The translations under genes were made by a program, and so were the position numbers. The notes beneath the pieces were generated by a model. The model was given only the letters and a program-made list of their open reading frames with translations, ran no database searches and had not been told where the DNA came from. Positions 1 through 7,201 of a DNA stretch of 25,192 nt are shown here, one piece after another. Origin of the DNA: Candidatus Blautia equi (GTDB taxonomy: Bacteria > Bacillota > Clostridia > Lachnospirales > Lachnospiraceae); assembly GCA_018064695.1 (NCBI GenBank), contig JAGHUU010000102.1, forward strand, positions 1 to 25,192, given 5' to 3'. Position 1 is the first letter of the stretch. Each line of letters begins with the position of its first letter.

Positions 1-416
1 GCAAAGGTTTTGCCATCTTTTACAGTGATCACAAGGATCAGGTAGAAGCCTTCATCCTCTGCTTTGATCTCATATTCTTTTTCTTTTCCGAGTTCCGGGA
101 ATTTCAGATCCTCAGGTTTGTGATCCTCGCTCTCCTTAAGCCAGGTCAGGTCTTCCTCGCTGATCTTTGTCCACAGGAAAGTTACATCCTCATCTGTTAC
201 AGGAAACTCAGGGGCAATCTTTTCATAGTCGGCAGTAATTTTCTCTCCGACCTTGATATCGCCCTTCAGTTTCAGTTCTCCGGTGATCTCAGGTATTTCA
301 ATTACCTCTATTACCTCTCCTGCATCCTCTGCTTCCTCTGCAAATGTGACTGCAGGAAGTGTGCTGCCGATCATAACGACTGACATAGCGCACGCAAGAA
401 ATCTTTTCAGTTTCAT
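1..416 (-). CDS. Secreted protein of unknown function (partial, 3' end outside window)
   Basis: The gene starts at ATG 416 and reads leftwards off the window edge, so only about the first 138 residues are visible. The start has an AGGAGGAA ribosome site about 5 bases upstream. Residues 1-26 form a classical signal peptide: basic MKLKR, a hydrophobic core, and a probable cleavage near TFA-EE. The mature part opens with an acidic, Val/Ile-rich linker. It continues with a segment (GDIKVGEKITA...) that resembles a beta-sandwich extracellular domain, but I cannot assign a family. It lies 43 bases downstream of the 85-aa gene on the same strand and may share its transcript. I infer that the protein is exported; its function is unknown. 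Confidence 0.8.
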   Translation of the reverse strand, partial: MKLKRFLACAMSVVMIGSTLPAVTFAEEAEDAGEVIEVIEIPEITGELKLKGDIKVGEKITADYEKIAPEFPVTDEDVTFLWTKISEEDLTWLKESEDHKPEDLKFPELGKEKEYEIKAEDEGFYLILVITVKDGKTF

Positions 417-459
417 ATTTATTCCTCCTCTGTTTGTTTCTTTCTATAGTTAAAACCGA

Positions 460-717
460 TCATCCTTCAACGATCAGGTATTTTCCCTTGCTGAGTGCAA
501 AGACCTCGCTGGCTTCCTTAAGCTCCTCGTCAGACATGCCGCGGACGTCGGCTCCGGCCTCTTTAAAATATGCGCGGACTTCCTTCAGGGAATTTACAAC
601 AACTGCCATGCAGTCCTCTAAGAATTCCTCTGCCTCCTGCATGTTTTCAGCCACCGGCTCATCAAAAAGCTGGGACTGATTTTTAAGGAAGACCTCGATG
701 CATTCCTTACTGTACAT
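460..717 (-). CDS. Conserved-looking 85-aa hypothetical protein
   Basis: This is an 85-residue acidic soluble protein with no signal peptide or membrane segment. The sequence is largely helical in character: an N-terminal MYSKECIEVFLKNQ, a central EEAEEFLEDCMAVVVNSLKEV, and a C-terminal SEVFALSKGKYLIVEG that looks like a small beta hairpin. One cysteine near residue 6 and one near 36 are visible, without a metal motif. An AAAGGAGC ribosome site lies about 10 bases before ATG 717. The gene sits 61 bases downstream of maf on the same strand and upstream of the secreted protein gene. I do not recognise a family with certainty and assign no function. Confidence 0.7.
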   Translation of the reverse strand: MYSKECIEVFLKNQSQLFDEPVAENMQEAEEFLEDCMAVVVNSLKEVRAYFKEAGADVRGMSDEELKEASEVFALSKGKYLIVEG

Positions 718-778
718 ACTTTCATTGCTCCTTTCTGCTCAGGTCCTGTTTTTCAGAGATCTGAGATACAGGTTTCTG

Positions 779-1366
779 TTACTTCTCTCTTAAATCGATT
801 CCGGCTTTTTTCATCTCGTAGAGCAGGCGGGCTACCGGGAGTCCCACCACATTGGAATAATCGCCATGGATGCCTTTTACATAGATGGACCAGCTGCCCT
901 GGATGCCGTAGCTTCCGGCCTTATCCATTGGTTCGCCGGACTCAACGTATTCCCTGATCTCCTCCGCAGAAACAGGATAGAAATAGACATCTGTTTTTTC
1001 CGCAAAGGAATGAGGGATCCAGGAGCCGTTCTTTCTCTCCAGTACCGTGACGCCGGTGAAGACCTGGTGGACATCATTCTGAAGTTTCTGAAGGGTCTCC
1101 ACTGCATCGGCCTTATCAGCAGGTTTGCCAAGGATGCGGCCATCATATACCACAATGGTATCGGCACCGATGATCAGTGTGCCTTCCTCCTCATCAGAAG
1201 CTGCCATAGCGGCTTTCTGTTGGGAAAGCTGAAAGACTGCCTGCTCCGGATCTTTGGTAGTCAGTACTTCCTCGCCGTTTCCGGTACATATGATAAAAGA
1301 AACCCCAGCTTTTTCCAGAAGTTCTTTTCTTCGGGGAGAAGCTGAAGCCAGGATGATTTTTCTCAT
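779..1366 (-). CDS. maf: Maf family nucleoside triphosphate pyrophosphatase
   Basis: At 195 residues this matches the usual Maf length. The N-terminus carries the family signature ILASASPRRKELL (residues 5-17). The central GADTIVVYDGRILGKP (about 67-82) contains the catalytic aspartate region, and DVHQVFTGVTV follows. C-terminal motifs include SGEPMDKAGSYGIQG and NVVGLP. Maf proteins hydrolyse non-canonical or modified (d)NTPs such as dTTP/UTP or m5UTP to monophosphates, and the family was first linked to septum formation in Bacillus. The subfamily substrate cannot be read safely here. The start is ATG 1366 with AAGGTG upstream. A good sigma-A type promoter lies at 1402-1430, so maf is probably the first gene of a short minus-strand unit with the two genes that follow. 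Confidence 0.95.
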   Translation of the reverse strand: MRKIILASASPRRKELLEKAGVSFIICTGNGEEVLTTKDPEQAVFQLSQQKAAMAASDEEEGTLIIGADTIVVYDGRILGKPADKADAVETLQKLQNDVHQVFTGVTVLERKNGSWIPHSFAEKTDVYFYPVSAEEIREYVESGEPMDKAGSYGIQGSWSIYVKGIHGDYSNVVGLPVARLLYEMKKAGIDLREK

Positions 1367-1401
1367 GTTTTCACCTTATTCGTGTTTTTTCTACGTTTTT
1401 T

Positions 1402-1430
1402 AGTATAAACCGTATTTCAGATTGTGGCAA
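1402..1430 (-). promoter_or_regulatory. Promoter of maf unit
   Basis: On the minus strand TTGCCA (1425-1430) and TATACT (1402-1407) are separated by exactly 17 bases. This is a strong match to the sigma-A consensus and lies 36 bases upstream of the maf start. Confidence 0.7.
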
Positions 1431-1532
1431 TAGGCATATCCGCGTAAAAGCCCCATGATTTCTGAAAAATCACTTTCCTTTTTCTAAAAAATATATTAAA
1501 ATGTTAATAACCACAGAAAGGAGACTGCAAAG

Positions 1533-1859
1533 ATGGCAAAAAACAAGTATTTAGGCTTAGTAGCACTGGGTGCTGCTACCGCAGCAGCTGCCGGCGCTGC
1601 ATTCGCATATCTGACCAAGAAAAACGCTGCTGATGACTTCGAAGATTTCGACGACGACTTCGATGACGATTTCGAGGCTGAGGAGGAAGCTGCTGAGGAA
1701 CCAGCTGAAGAGGCTGCTGAGGAAGCTTTCGCATCCTGGGAAGACGCAGCTGAAGAAGCAGCTGAGGCAGTTGAAGAAGCAGTTGAGGAAGTAGCTGAGG
1801 CAGTTGAGGAAGCTGTTGAAGAAGCCGCTGAATGCTGCTGCGAGAAGACTGAGGAATAA
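1533..1859 (+). CDS. Membrane-anchored highly acidic Ala/Glu-repeat protein
   Basis: This 108-residue protein starts at ATG 1533 behind AGAAAGGAGAC. Residues about 6-28 are a small, Ala/Gly-rich hydrophobic segment (YLGLVALGAATAAAAGAAFAYL) followed by TKK, which suggests a single membrane anchor. The rest is extremely acidic: an Asp/Phe block (DDFEDFDDDFDDDF) followed by repeats built from AVEEAVEE and AAEEA units. It ends with three consecutive cysteines and EKTEE. The tail is probably helical or disordered. A rho-independent terminator follows directly, so it is transcribed alone. A long opposite-strand reading frame here results from the repetitive GCT/GAA codons. The function is unknown; the low-complexity composition makes homology searches unreliable. 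Confidence 0.8.
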   Translation: MAKNKYLGLVALGAATAAAAGAAFAYLTKKNAADDFEDFDDDFDDDFEAEEEAAEEPAEEAAEEAFASWEDAAEEAAEAVEEAVEEVAEAVEEAVEEAAECCCEKTEE

Positions 1860-1891
1860 TTCAGAATCTTCTTAAAACCAAGACAGTCAGA

Positions 1892-1926
1892 AAGAGATCC
1901 CATTTCGTTATGCGGATCTCTTTTTT
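1892..1926 (+). terminator. Terminator of acidic-protein gene
   Basis: AAGAGATCC (1892-1900) pairs with GGATCTCTT (1914-1922), a perfect 9-bp stem with a 13-base loop, followed by a T run. It lies 32 bases after the stop codon. Confidence 0.85.
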
Positions 1927-1987
1927 CTGCCTTTGTATGTGCAACATAGTGTACAAAAAAACTTTTAAAAAAAGATGAAAATAAGTG

Positions 1988-2016
1988 TTGACATTTATTC
2001 AATCATCTGATATTAT
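1988..2016 (+). promoter_or_regulatory. Promoter of tRNA-Thr
   Basis: A perfect TTGACA (1988-1993) is followed after 17 bases by TATTAT (2011-2016), placing the transcription start about 30 bases before the tRNA. This is one of the closest matches to the housekeeping consensus in the window, as expected for a stable-RNA promoter. Confidence 0.85.
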
Positions 2017-2054
2017 TCTTACCTGTGAGCGGCAAACAACCGCGAAACAAAAGT

Positions 2055-2127
2055 GCTGCTGTGGCTCAGTCGGTAGAGCGTCGCCTTGGTAAGGCGGAGG
2101 TCACGGGTCCGATTCCCGTCAGCAGCT
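2055..2127 (+). tRNA. tRNA-Thr (anticodon GGT)
   Basis: A complete 73-base cloverleaf can be folded by eye. The acceptor stem is GCTGCTG/CAGCAGC with discriminator T. The D-arm is GCTC/GAGC. The anticodon stem is TCGCC/GGCGG (one G-T pair) with loop TTGGTAA, giving anticodon GGT. The variable loop is AGGTC and the T-stem is ACGGG/CCCGT. GGT decodes ACC and ACU threonine codons. The 3' CCA is not encoded. The T-loop reads TCCGATT, with C where the nearly universal T55 is expected. The gene has its own promoter and terminator. Confidence 0.95.
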
Positions 2128-2137
2128 CTTTCTTTTT

Positions 2138-2173
2138 GCCCTGAAACCTTTCATAAGGTTTCAGGGCTTTTTT
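2138..2173 (+). terminator. Terminator of tRNA-Thr
   Basis: A perfect 13-bp stem (2138-2150 with 2155-2167), a TCAT tetraloop and six T residues follow 10 bases after the tRNA. On the opposite strand the hairpin is followed by A residues, so it acts on plus-strand transcription only. Confidence 0.95.
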
Positions 2174-2187
2174 CATATCATCAGAAA

Positions 2188-2577
2188 TTATTTGCGCCGC
2201 AATCCGTTGAGCAGAGATATGATTCCCAGCCCAAGGGCCAGTCCATATCCGGAATAGGCATTGTAGCCAAATATGGATGAGGTTTGGATCTGGTGCAGCA
2301 GCGGGTTATCCCCGTTATAGAGGTTCAGCAGTATAAGCGCACCGCCGATCAGTATCATCACCACGCCGAAGATCAGAGAAACCTTTTTCCCGGACTTTGG
2401 GCCGTAGTTCTTTTCATAATACAGATCCGGATCACCGAGCTGCTCTAATGCCCAGTGCTCGTCGCCCTTCTCTTTCAGTTTTTCTATTTTTTCATCCAGC
2501 TGTCTTCTGAGGGCTGCCTTCTGAAATTCATCCTGAATATGCTCCGTCACCCGGTCGATCCATTCGATTTTTGTCAT
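2188..2577 (-). CDS. Small membrane protein with HAAS-like N-terminal domain
   Basis: The protein has 129 residues from ATG 2577, chosen because GGAGAGGAG lies just upstream. A longer in-frame start exists at 2619 but has no such site. Residues 1-65 are charged and helical and end in ALEQLGDPDLYYEKNYG, the pattern of the HAAS (DUF1700-type) signalling domain. Two hydrophobic segments follow: about 70-92 (VSLIFGVVMILIGGALILLNLY) and about 110-126 (GYGLALGLGIISLLNGL), with a short loop between. It probably sits in the membrane with the N-terminal domain in the cytoplasm. HAAS domains often accompany PadR-type regulators; none is next to it here. The function is unknown. Confidence 0.75.
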   Translation of the reverse strand: MTKIEWIDRVTEHIQDEFQKAALRRQLDEKIEKLKEKGDEHWALEQLGDPDLYYEKNYGPKSGKKVSLIFGVVMILIGGALILLNLYNGDNPLLHQIQTSSIFGYNAYSGYGLALGLGIISLLNGLRRK

Positions 2578-2629
2578 AGCGCTCTCCTCTCCCATAGATT
2601 TACACCTGAAACATAACAATTCCTGATGT

Positions 2630-2654
2630 GCAGTATAAGGTGATTATATACTGC
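2630..2654. promoter_or_regulatory. Inverted repeat at probable promoter of HAAS-like gene
   Basis: GCAGTATA (2630-2637) and TATACTGC (2647-2654) form a perfect 8-bp inverted repeat with a 9-base centre. On the minus strand it covers a TATAAT -10 box (2643-2648) about 66 bases before the gene, and no good -35 is visible. This is a candidate operator for a dimeric regulator. Confidence 0.45.
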
Positions 2655-2724
2655 TCTTTACTCAGCGAGAACCTGTTATCCCCACAATATACATTTCTAT
2701 GCGTAAAATGTCATTTCAACGGGT

Positions 2725-5292
2725 TTATTTCATCAGCGGGTTCAGCGTTTTATCCTTCAGATAACTCTCCGCGCCCTCATAAGCGTTGGAGGCGAGGATG
2801 ATCCGGAGGATGCGCTCCACACAGTCATTCAGGAGCTTCTCATCCAGGGAGATGTCTTCCTCTTTTTTAACTGCCCCGATGATTTCTTTGATATCGGAGA
2901 TCATGCCCGGCATTACCCAGTCATTTCCTGCAGCGATGCACTTGGCTGCGGAGGAGCCGCCGTCGGCATTTGTGGTGGTCCAGTCTGTCATGATGGCGCC
3001 GGTGAAGCCCCATTCTTTTCTGGCAGCGGTGGTGCAGAGGTCGTAGCTGTTAGCGGTATGTACCCCATTGATCTTGTTGTAGGAAGTCATGATGGACATT
3101 GGCTTAGACGCTTTTACTGCGATCTCAAAGCCCTTCAGATAGATTTCACGGAGGGCGCGCTCGGAAACGATGCTGGATACGCCGCGGCGGTTCTCCTCCT
3201 GATTGTTGCAGGCATAGTGCTTGATGGTGGTACCAACTCCCGGTACCTTCTGTACGCCAAGGGTGATAGCCGCAGCCATCATTCCGCTAACCAGCGGATC
3301 CTCGGAATAATATTCAAAGTTACGGCCGCAGAGCGGATTTCTGTGAATATTCATGCCCGGTGCCAGCCAGAGTGTGATACCGAATTCCTCCATTTCCTGA
3401 CCGATCATCTCTCCCACTTCCTGCAGGAGTTCCAGATCAAAGGACTGCGCAAGGAGGGTTCCAATCGGAATGGCGCTTAAGAACTGATAATGATAGACGC
3501 TGCCTTCGTGGAGATATTCTGTTCCGAAGAAGCGGTTCTCCAGCTTCTCATAGCCGTCCATGACATAGATCTTGCCGGTGGCAGGATCTTCCTCATAACG
3601 CTGCTGGATGCGGACACCGGCTGGGCCGTCAGCCAGAACGATCGGTGCAATGTTGTGGGATTCCTTCAGTGTGGAAGTAGTCTCTCCCGCAGCACCCGGT
3701 ACAGAGATGGCTGCGTTTCCAATGAACTCCGGATCTCCGGAGGATGGACGTCCGCAGACCAGTGTTGCTTTCTGCTCAAGAGTCAGCTGTTCTGTGATCT
3801 CTTTCGCAAGTTTATCAATCTCACTCATCGGTTCAGAAACAGCAGGCGCAGAGGTGCGTGTCAGCTTCATGTTGTCCATAGGGAGAACCGGCAGGTTATT
3901 TCTGGTGATGACGCCAAGCAGGCGGTCCTGCCAGACTCGGCTGCGCATCCATGCCAGATTCGGCTTGATCTCCTTTAAGGAATCCAGAAGCGGGCAGATG
4001 TTGGTGAACTGCTCTGTGAGTACAGTTTCATCCAGAGTGAGGTTGCACATAACAGAGAGATCCACACTGGAGTTTCCATAAAGCAGAATATAATTGCCCT
4101 GCTCCAGATAGTAGGCAGCGGTGGCGGTATGATAGGATTCCAGCAGCGCAGTTGAGAATTCCATTGTGACAGTTTCTGTTTCGCCCGGTGCCAGAAGATG
4201 GGTCTTCTTAAAGGCAACCAGTCTTTTCTGCTCTTTTAAAATGCGGATGCTTGGGCAGGCCGCATAGAGCTGAATCACTTCTTTTCCGGCTGCGGAACCG
4301 GTATTGGTAACCTTTACGGAAACTTTTACAGAGGATTCTAAAAGCTCTGCAGAACCGGCTTCCATCTGAAAACTTGTGTAAGAAAGACCGAAACCGAAAG
4401 GATAACGTGCGTTCACACTGAAGCTGTCAAAGTAACGGTAGCCCACATAGATGCCATCTGTGTATTTTTCCTCGATGATATTTCCGTTATTGTGGCTGAA
4501 GGTAGCGCTGCTTGGATAATCGCTGTAATTGATTGCCCAGGTATCGGTAAGCTTGCCGGATGGGTTTACTTTTCCGGTGAGAACATCGCCCAGGGCGTTT
4601 CCGCCTTCCATGCCTGCCTGGGAAAGGTATACCAGAGCAGAAATATGATAGGTATCCACAAAAGATGTATCGATGATGCCGCCAACGTTTAAGATAACGA
4701 TAGTTTTCTTATAGATAGCGGAAATAGAAGCAAGGGAGCGCTCCTCGCTCTCGCTTAAGTAATAGTCGCCCTTAACAGCTTTTCTGTCTGCACCCTCACC
4801 GGAGATACGGCTGATGACAAAGATGGCGGTATCATTATCGGTCACAGATTCCGGTGTAATAGGCGCACCTTCCGGCATAGCCATAGGGTTGCTGGCGTGG
4901 GCACGGTAGAAGCGGTCGAAGTCCCTGCCCTCTCCTGCCAGATCATAGATGTGCTGCTTCCATGCTTCAAAAGCTTCTCTGTACTGTACATCGTAATCAT
5001 CCAGCCAGGCATCGGTGGTGATCTTAAGGCCGGCATTTCTGAGGCCTTCATCCACACTTACGTTGCTTCTGTTATTGACAGAACCGGACCCGGTGCCGCC
5101 TTTGATGGTATAGCGGGCACCGCCGCCGTAGAGAGCCACTGCCTGTCCTTCTGCTAACGGCAGAACATTGTCATTTTTAAGGAGAACGATGCCCTCTGCC
5201 GCAGCCCGGCGGGCGATCACACGGCTGGCACGTTCTCTTTCACTTTCCTCCGGATTTAAGGTACCGGAAAAACCGCGATGGATCATTTTCAT
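2725..5292 (-). CDS. Glycoside hydrolase family 3 beta-glucosidase, circularly permuted
   Basis: This 855-residue enzyme has no signal peptide, so it is probably cytoplasmic, acting on imported beta-glucosides or oligosaccharides. The domains are in reversed order compared with usual GH3 enzymes. A GH3 C-terminal type alpha/beta sandwich comes first (about residues 30-250, with VIVILNVGGIIDTSF-type strands). A fibronectin-III-like domain follows (about 320-410). The TIM-barrel catalytic domain comes last (about 495-835), with ADGPAGVR, KHYACNNQE and the nucleophile Asp770 in GAIMTDW. The same permutation is known from Ruminococcus albus and Butyrivibrio enzymes. The start is ATG 5292 with AGGAGG 9 bases upstream. 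The gene has its own promoter and stands alone. The sugar specificity cannot be read from the sequence. Confidence 0.92.
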   Translation of the reverse strand: MKMIHRGFSGTLNPEESERERASRVIARRAAAEGIVLLKNDNVLPLAEGQAVALYGGGARYTIKGGTGSGSVNNRSNVSVDEGLRNAGLKITTDAWLDDYDVQYREAFEAWKQHIYDLAGEGRDFDRFYRAHASNPMAMPEGAPITPESVTDNDTAIFVISRISGEGADRKAVKGDYYLSESEERSLASISAIYKKTIVILNVGGIIDTSFVDTYHISALVYLSQAGMEGGNALGDVLTGKVNPSGKLTDTWAINYSDYPSSATFSHNNGNIIEEKYTDGIYVGYRYFDSFSVNARYPFGFGLSYTSFQMEAGSAELLESSVKVSVKVTNTGSAAGKEVIQLYAACPSIRILKEQKRLVAFKKTHLLAPGETETVTMEFSTALLESYHTATAAYYLEQGNYILLYGNSSVDLSVMCNLTLDETVLTEQFTNICPLLDSLKEIKPNLAWMRSRVWQDRLLGVITRNNLPVLPMDNMKLTRTSAPAVSEPMSEIDKLAKEITEQLTLEQKATLVCGRPSSGDPEFIGNAAISVPGAAGETTSTLKESHNIAPIVLADGPAGVRIQQRYEEDPATGKIYVMDGYEKLENRFFGTEYLHEGSVYHYQFLSAIPIGTLLAQSFDLELLQEVGEMIGQEMEEFGITLWLAPGMNIHRNPLCGRNFEYYSEDPLVSGMMAAAITLGVQKVPGVGTTIKHYACNNQEENRRGVSSIVSERALREIYLKGFEIAVKASKPMSIMTSYNKINGVHTANSYDLCTTAARKEWGFTGAIMTDWTTTNADGGSSAAKCIAAGNDWVMPGMISDIKEIIGAVKKEEDISLDEKLLNDCVERILRIILASNAYEGAESYLKDKTLNPLMK

Positions 5293-5323
5293 CCTGGAAG
5301 ACCTCCTGATTTCTTATACTAAG

Positions 5324-5353
5324 AGTATAGTACACGATTGCGCTTAATGTCCA
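5324..5353 (-). promoter_or_regulatory. Promoter of GH3 gene with embedded inverted repeat
   Basis: On the minus strand TGGACA (5348-5353) and TATACT (5324-5329) are 18 bases apart. The -10 box is one arm of a perfect inverted repeat, TATACT-AAG-AGTATA on the plus strand (5315-5329), a possible repressor site near the transcription start. Confidence 0.6.
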
Positions 5354-5354
5354 C

Positions 5355-5396
5355 AAAAAAGAGGCTATGAAAAACCGGATGGTTTCTCATAGCCTC
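5355..5396 (-). terminator. Terminator of glnS
   Basis: A 10-bp perfect stem (5361-5370 with 5387-5396) is extended by a 5-bp inner stem around a four-base loop. In the minus-strand transcript it is followed by six T residues (5355-5360). It lies just after the glnS stop and just before the GH3 promoter. Confidence 0.9.
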
Positions 5397-5412
5397 TGTG
5401 TTTCAGAGTGAA

Positions 5413-7077
5413 TTATTTAGGAAGCTTGAAGGAGCTCTTGAGGGATACGATACGGTTGTAAACCGGCGTGCCCTCTTTGGAGTCTTTGTAGTCCACACAG
5501 AAGAATCCGTTTCTTACGAACTGGAAGCTGTCATATGCTTTTACGTTCATAAGTGCTGGCTCCACATAACCGGTTACGGTGGTGAGGGAGTTAGGATTTA
5601 CGTTCAGGGATCCGTCCTCTTTATTGTATACACCCTTCTCCTCATCTACGATGTTCTCGTAGAGACGAACGGTAACTGCGCCTGCGTTGGAGCACTCTAC
5701 CCAGTGGATAGTTCCTTTTACCTTACGGCCGTCAGGTGCGTTTCCGCCCTTGGTCTCAGGATCATAGGTACAGTGAACTACGGTGACATTTCCGTCGGCA
5801 TCGGTCTCATAACCGGTGCAGGTTACGAAGTATGCGTTCATAAGACGAACCTCGGTGCCTACGAACATTCTCTTATATTTCTTAGGAGGCTCGATCATGA
5901 AGTCCTCGCGCTCGATGTAGAGCTCTCTTCCGAATGGAACCTGACGGCTGCCGAGTTCCTCGTTCTCCATGTTGCATGGAGCTTCCAGGTACTCTACCTG
6001 TCCTTCCGGATAGTTGTCGATCACGAGTTTAACAGGATCAAGAACTGCCATGAGACGAGGAGCCTTAAGCTTCAGGTCCTCACGGATACAGTACTCAAGC
6101 ATTGCATAATCTACAGAGCTGTTTGCCTTGGATACACCACAGAGATCCACGAACATCTTGATGGAATCAGGGGTGAAGCCGCGGCGGCGAAGAGCTGCGA
6201 TAGATACAAGACGTGGATCATCCCATCCGTCTACGATGCCTTCCTCAACCAGCTTTTTGATATAACGCTTTCCGGTAACCACGTTGGTGAGATACAGCTT
6301 TGCAAACTCGATCTGCTTTGGTGGGCGTGGATATTCCAGCTCGCGAACTACCCAGTCATAGAGAGGTCTGTGATCCTCAAACTCCAGGGTACAGATGGAG
6401 TGGGTGATTCCCTCGATGGCATCCTCAATTGGATGAGCAAAGTCATACATTGGGTAGATGCACCAGGTATCACCGGTGTTGTGGTGGGACATATGTGCTA
6501 CACGGTAGATAACCGGGTCACGCATGTTCATGTTAGGGGATGCCATGTCGATCTTTGCACGGAGAACCTTCTCACCGTCCTCGTATTTGCCGGCTTTCAT
6601 CTCCTCAAAGAGCTGCAGGTTTTCCTCCACGGAACGGTTTCTGTATGGGCTCTCTTTTCCAGGCTCGGTTAAGGTTCCGCGGTACTCACGGATCTCCTCA
6701 GCAGTGAGGTCACATACATACGCTTTGCCCTTTTTGATCAGCTTCACAGCTGCCTCGTACATATCGCCGAAGTAGTTGGATGCGAAGAAGAGGCGGTCTT
6801 CCCAGTCAGCACCCAGCCATTTGATATCAGCCTTGATGGACTCAACGAACTCGATCTTTTCCTTGGTAGGGTTGGTGTCGTCAAAACGCATGTTGAACTT
6901 GCCGTTGTACTCTTTAGCCAGACCATAGTTCAGAAGAATGGATTTTGCATGGCCAATGTGAAGGTAGCCGTTTGGCTCCGGTGGGAAACGTGTATGAACG
7001 GTGTCATAAACACCCTCGGCAAGGTCTTTGTCGATAATGTTCTCAATAAAATGTTTGGAAATGTTTTCGTTTTCCAT
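5413..7077 (-). CDS. glnS: Glutaminyl-tRNA synthetase
   Basis: This class I synthetase of 554 residues charges tRNA-Gln with glutamine. The start is ATG 7077 behind AGGAGGAG; in-frame upstream codons to 7170 lack a ribosome site and family similarity. The N-terminus shows TRFPPEPNGYLHIGHAKS, with the HIGH motif at residues 40-43, then NMRFDDTNP. The second ATP-binding loop corresponds to VVTGKRYIKKLVEEG, where the usual MSK residues of the KMSKS-type motif are changed but the lysine/arginine pair is kept. The C-terminal beta-barrel anticodon-binding region is complete (KGTIHWVECSNAGAVTVRLYE, FQFVRNGFFCVD). The gene stands alone between its leader and a strong terminator. GlnRS is patchy in Firmicutes, many of which use Glu-tRNA amidation instead. 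Confidence 0.96.
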   Translation of the reverse strand: MENENISKHFIENIIDKDLAEGVYDTVHTRFPPEPNGYLHIGHAKSILLNYGLAKEYNGKFNMRFDDTNPTKEKIEFVESIKADIKWLGADWEDRLFFASNYFGDMYEAAVKLIKKGKAYVCDLTAEEIREYRGTLTEPGKESPYRNRSVEENLQLFEEMKAGKYEDGEKVLRAKIDMASPNMNMRDPVIYRVAHMSHHNTGDTWCIYPMYDFAHPIEDAIEGITHSICTLEFEDHRPLYDWVVRELEYPRPPKQIEFAKLYLTNVVTGKRYIKKLVEEGIVDGWDDPRLVSIAALRRRGFTPDSIKMFVDLCGVSKANSSVDYAMLEYCIREDLKLKAPRLMAVLDPVKLVIDNYPEGQVEYLEAPCNMENEELGSRQVPFGRELYIEREDFMIEPPKKYKRMFVGTEVRLMNAYFVTCTGYETDADGNVTVVHCTYDPETKGGNAPDGRKVKGTIHWVECSNAGAVTVRLYENIVDEEKGVYNKEDGSLNVNPNSLTTVTGYVEPALMNVKAYDSFQFVRNGFFCVDYKDSKEGTPVYNRIVSLKSSFKLPK

Positions 7078-7099
7078 TGATACTCCTCCTGTATAGCAG

Positions 7100-7171
7100 T
7101 CAGTTTTTTTAACTGAACCAATCATTATCCTGATGCAGACAGGCACTCCGTCTGCATTAGATTTCATCATA
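7100..7171 (-). promoter_or_regulatory. Structured leader of glnS
   Basis: On the minus strand a weak TATGAT -10 box (7166-7171) is followed by a perfect 8-bp hairpin (7133-7140 with 7150-7157) at the likely 5' end of the RNA. A second 6-bp hairpin with an A-rich loop follows (7100-7105 with 7111-7116), just before the ribosome site. No T-box sequence is visible. The elements could stabilise the mRNA or tune translation; a regulatory role is inference only. Confidence 0.3.
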
Positions 7172-7201
7172 ACATAAACATAAGAAAAACAAAAGTAATT
7201 T

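Noticed and set aside
737..776. Terminator-like hairpin between the 85-aa gene and maf
   Set aside because: The CCTGT/ACAGG and TCAGA/TCTGA pairings are short and no T run follows on the minus strand.
1496..2002. 168-aa Ser/Ala-rich frame on the minus strand
   Set aside because: It is the complement of the Ala/Glu repeat gene. The plus-strand gene has a ribosome site, a membrane anchor and a terminator; the minus frame crosses that terminator.
5398..6672. 424-aa open frame on the plus strand
   Set aside because: It lies wholly opposite glnS, has no ribosome site and reads as a low-similarity Cys/Val/Leu-rich shadow. Long antisense frames here come from the codon bias of the minus-strand gene.
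7078..7201. Possible T-box leader of glnS
   Set aside because: Only two small hairpins are visible. There is no conserved T-box sequence pairing with a tRNA end and the leader is too short.
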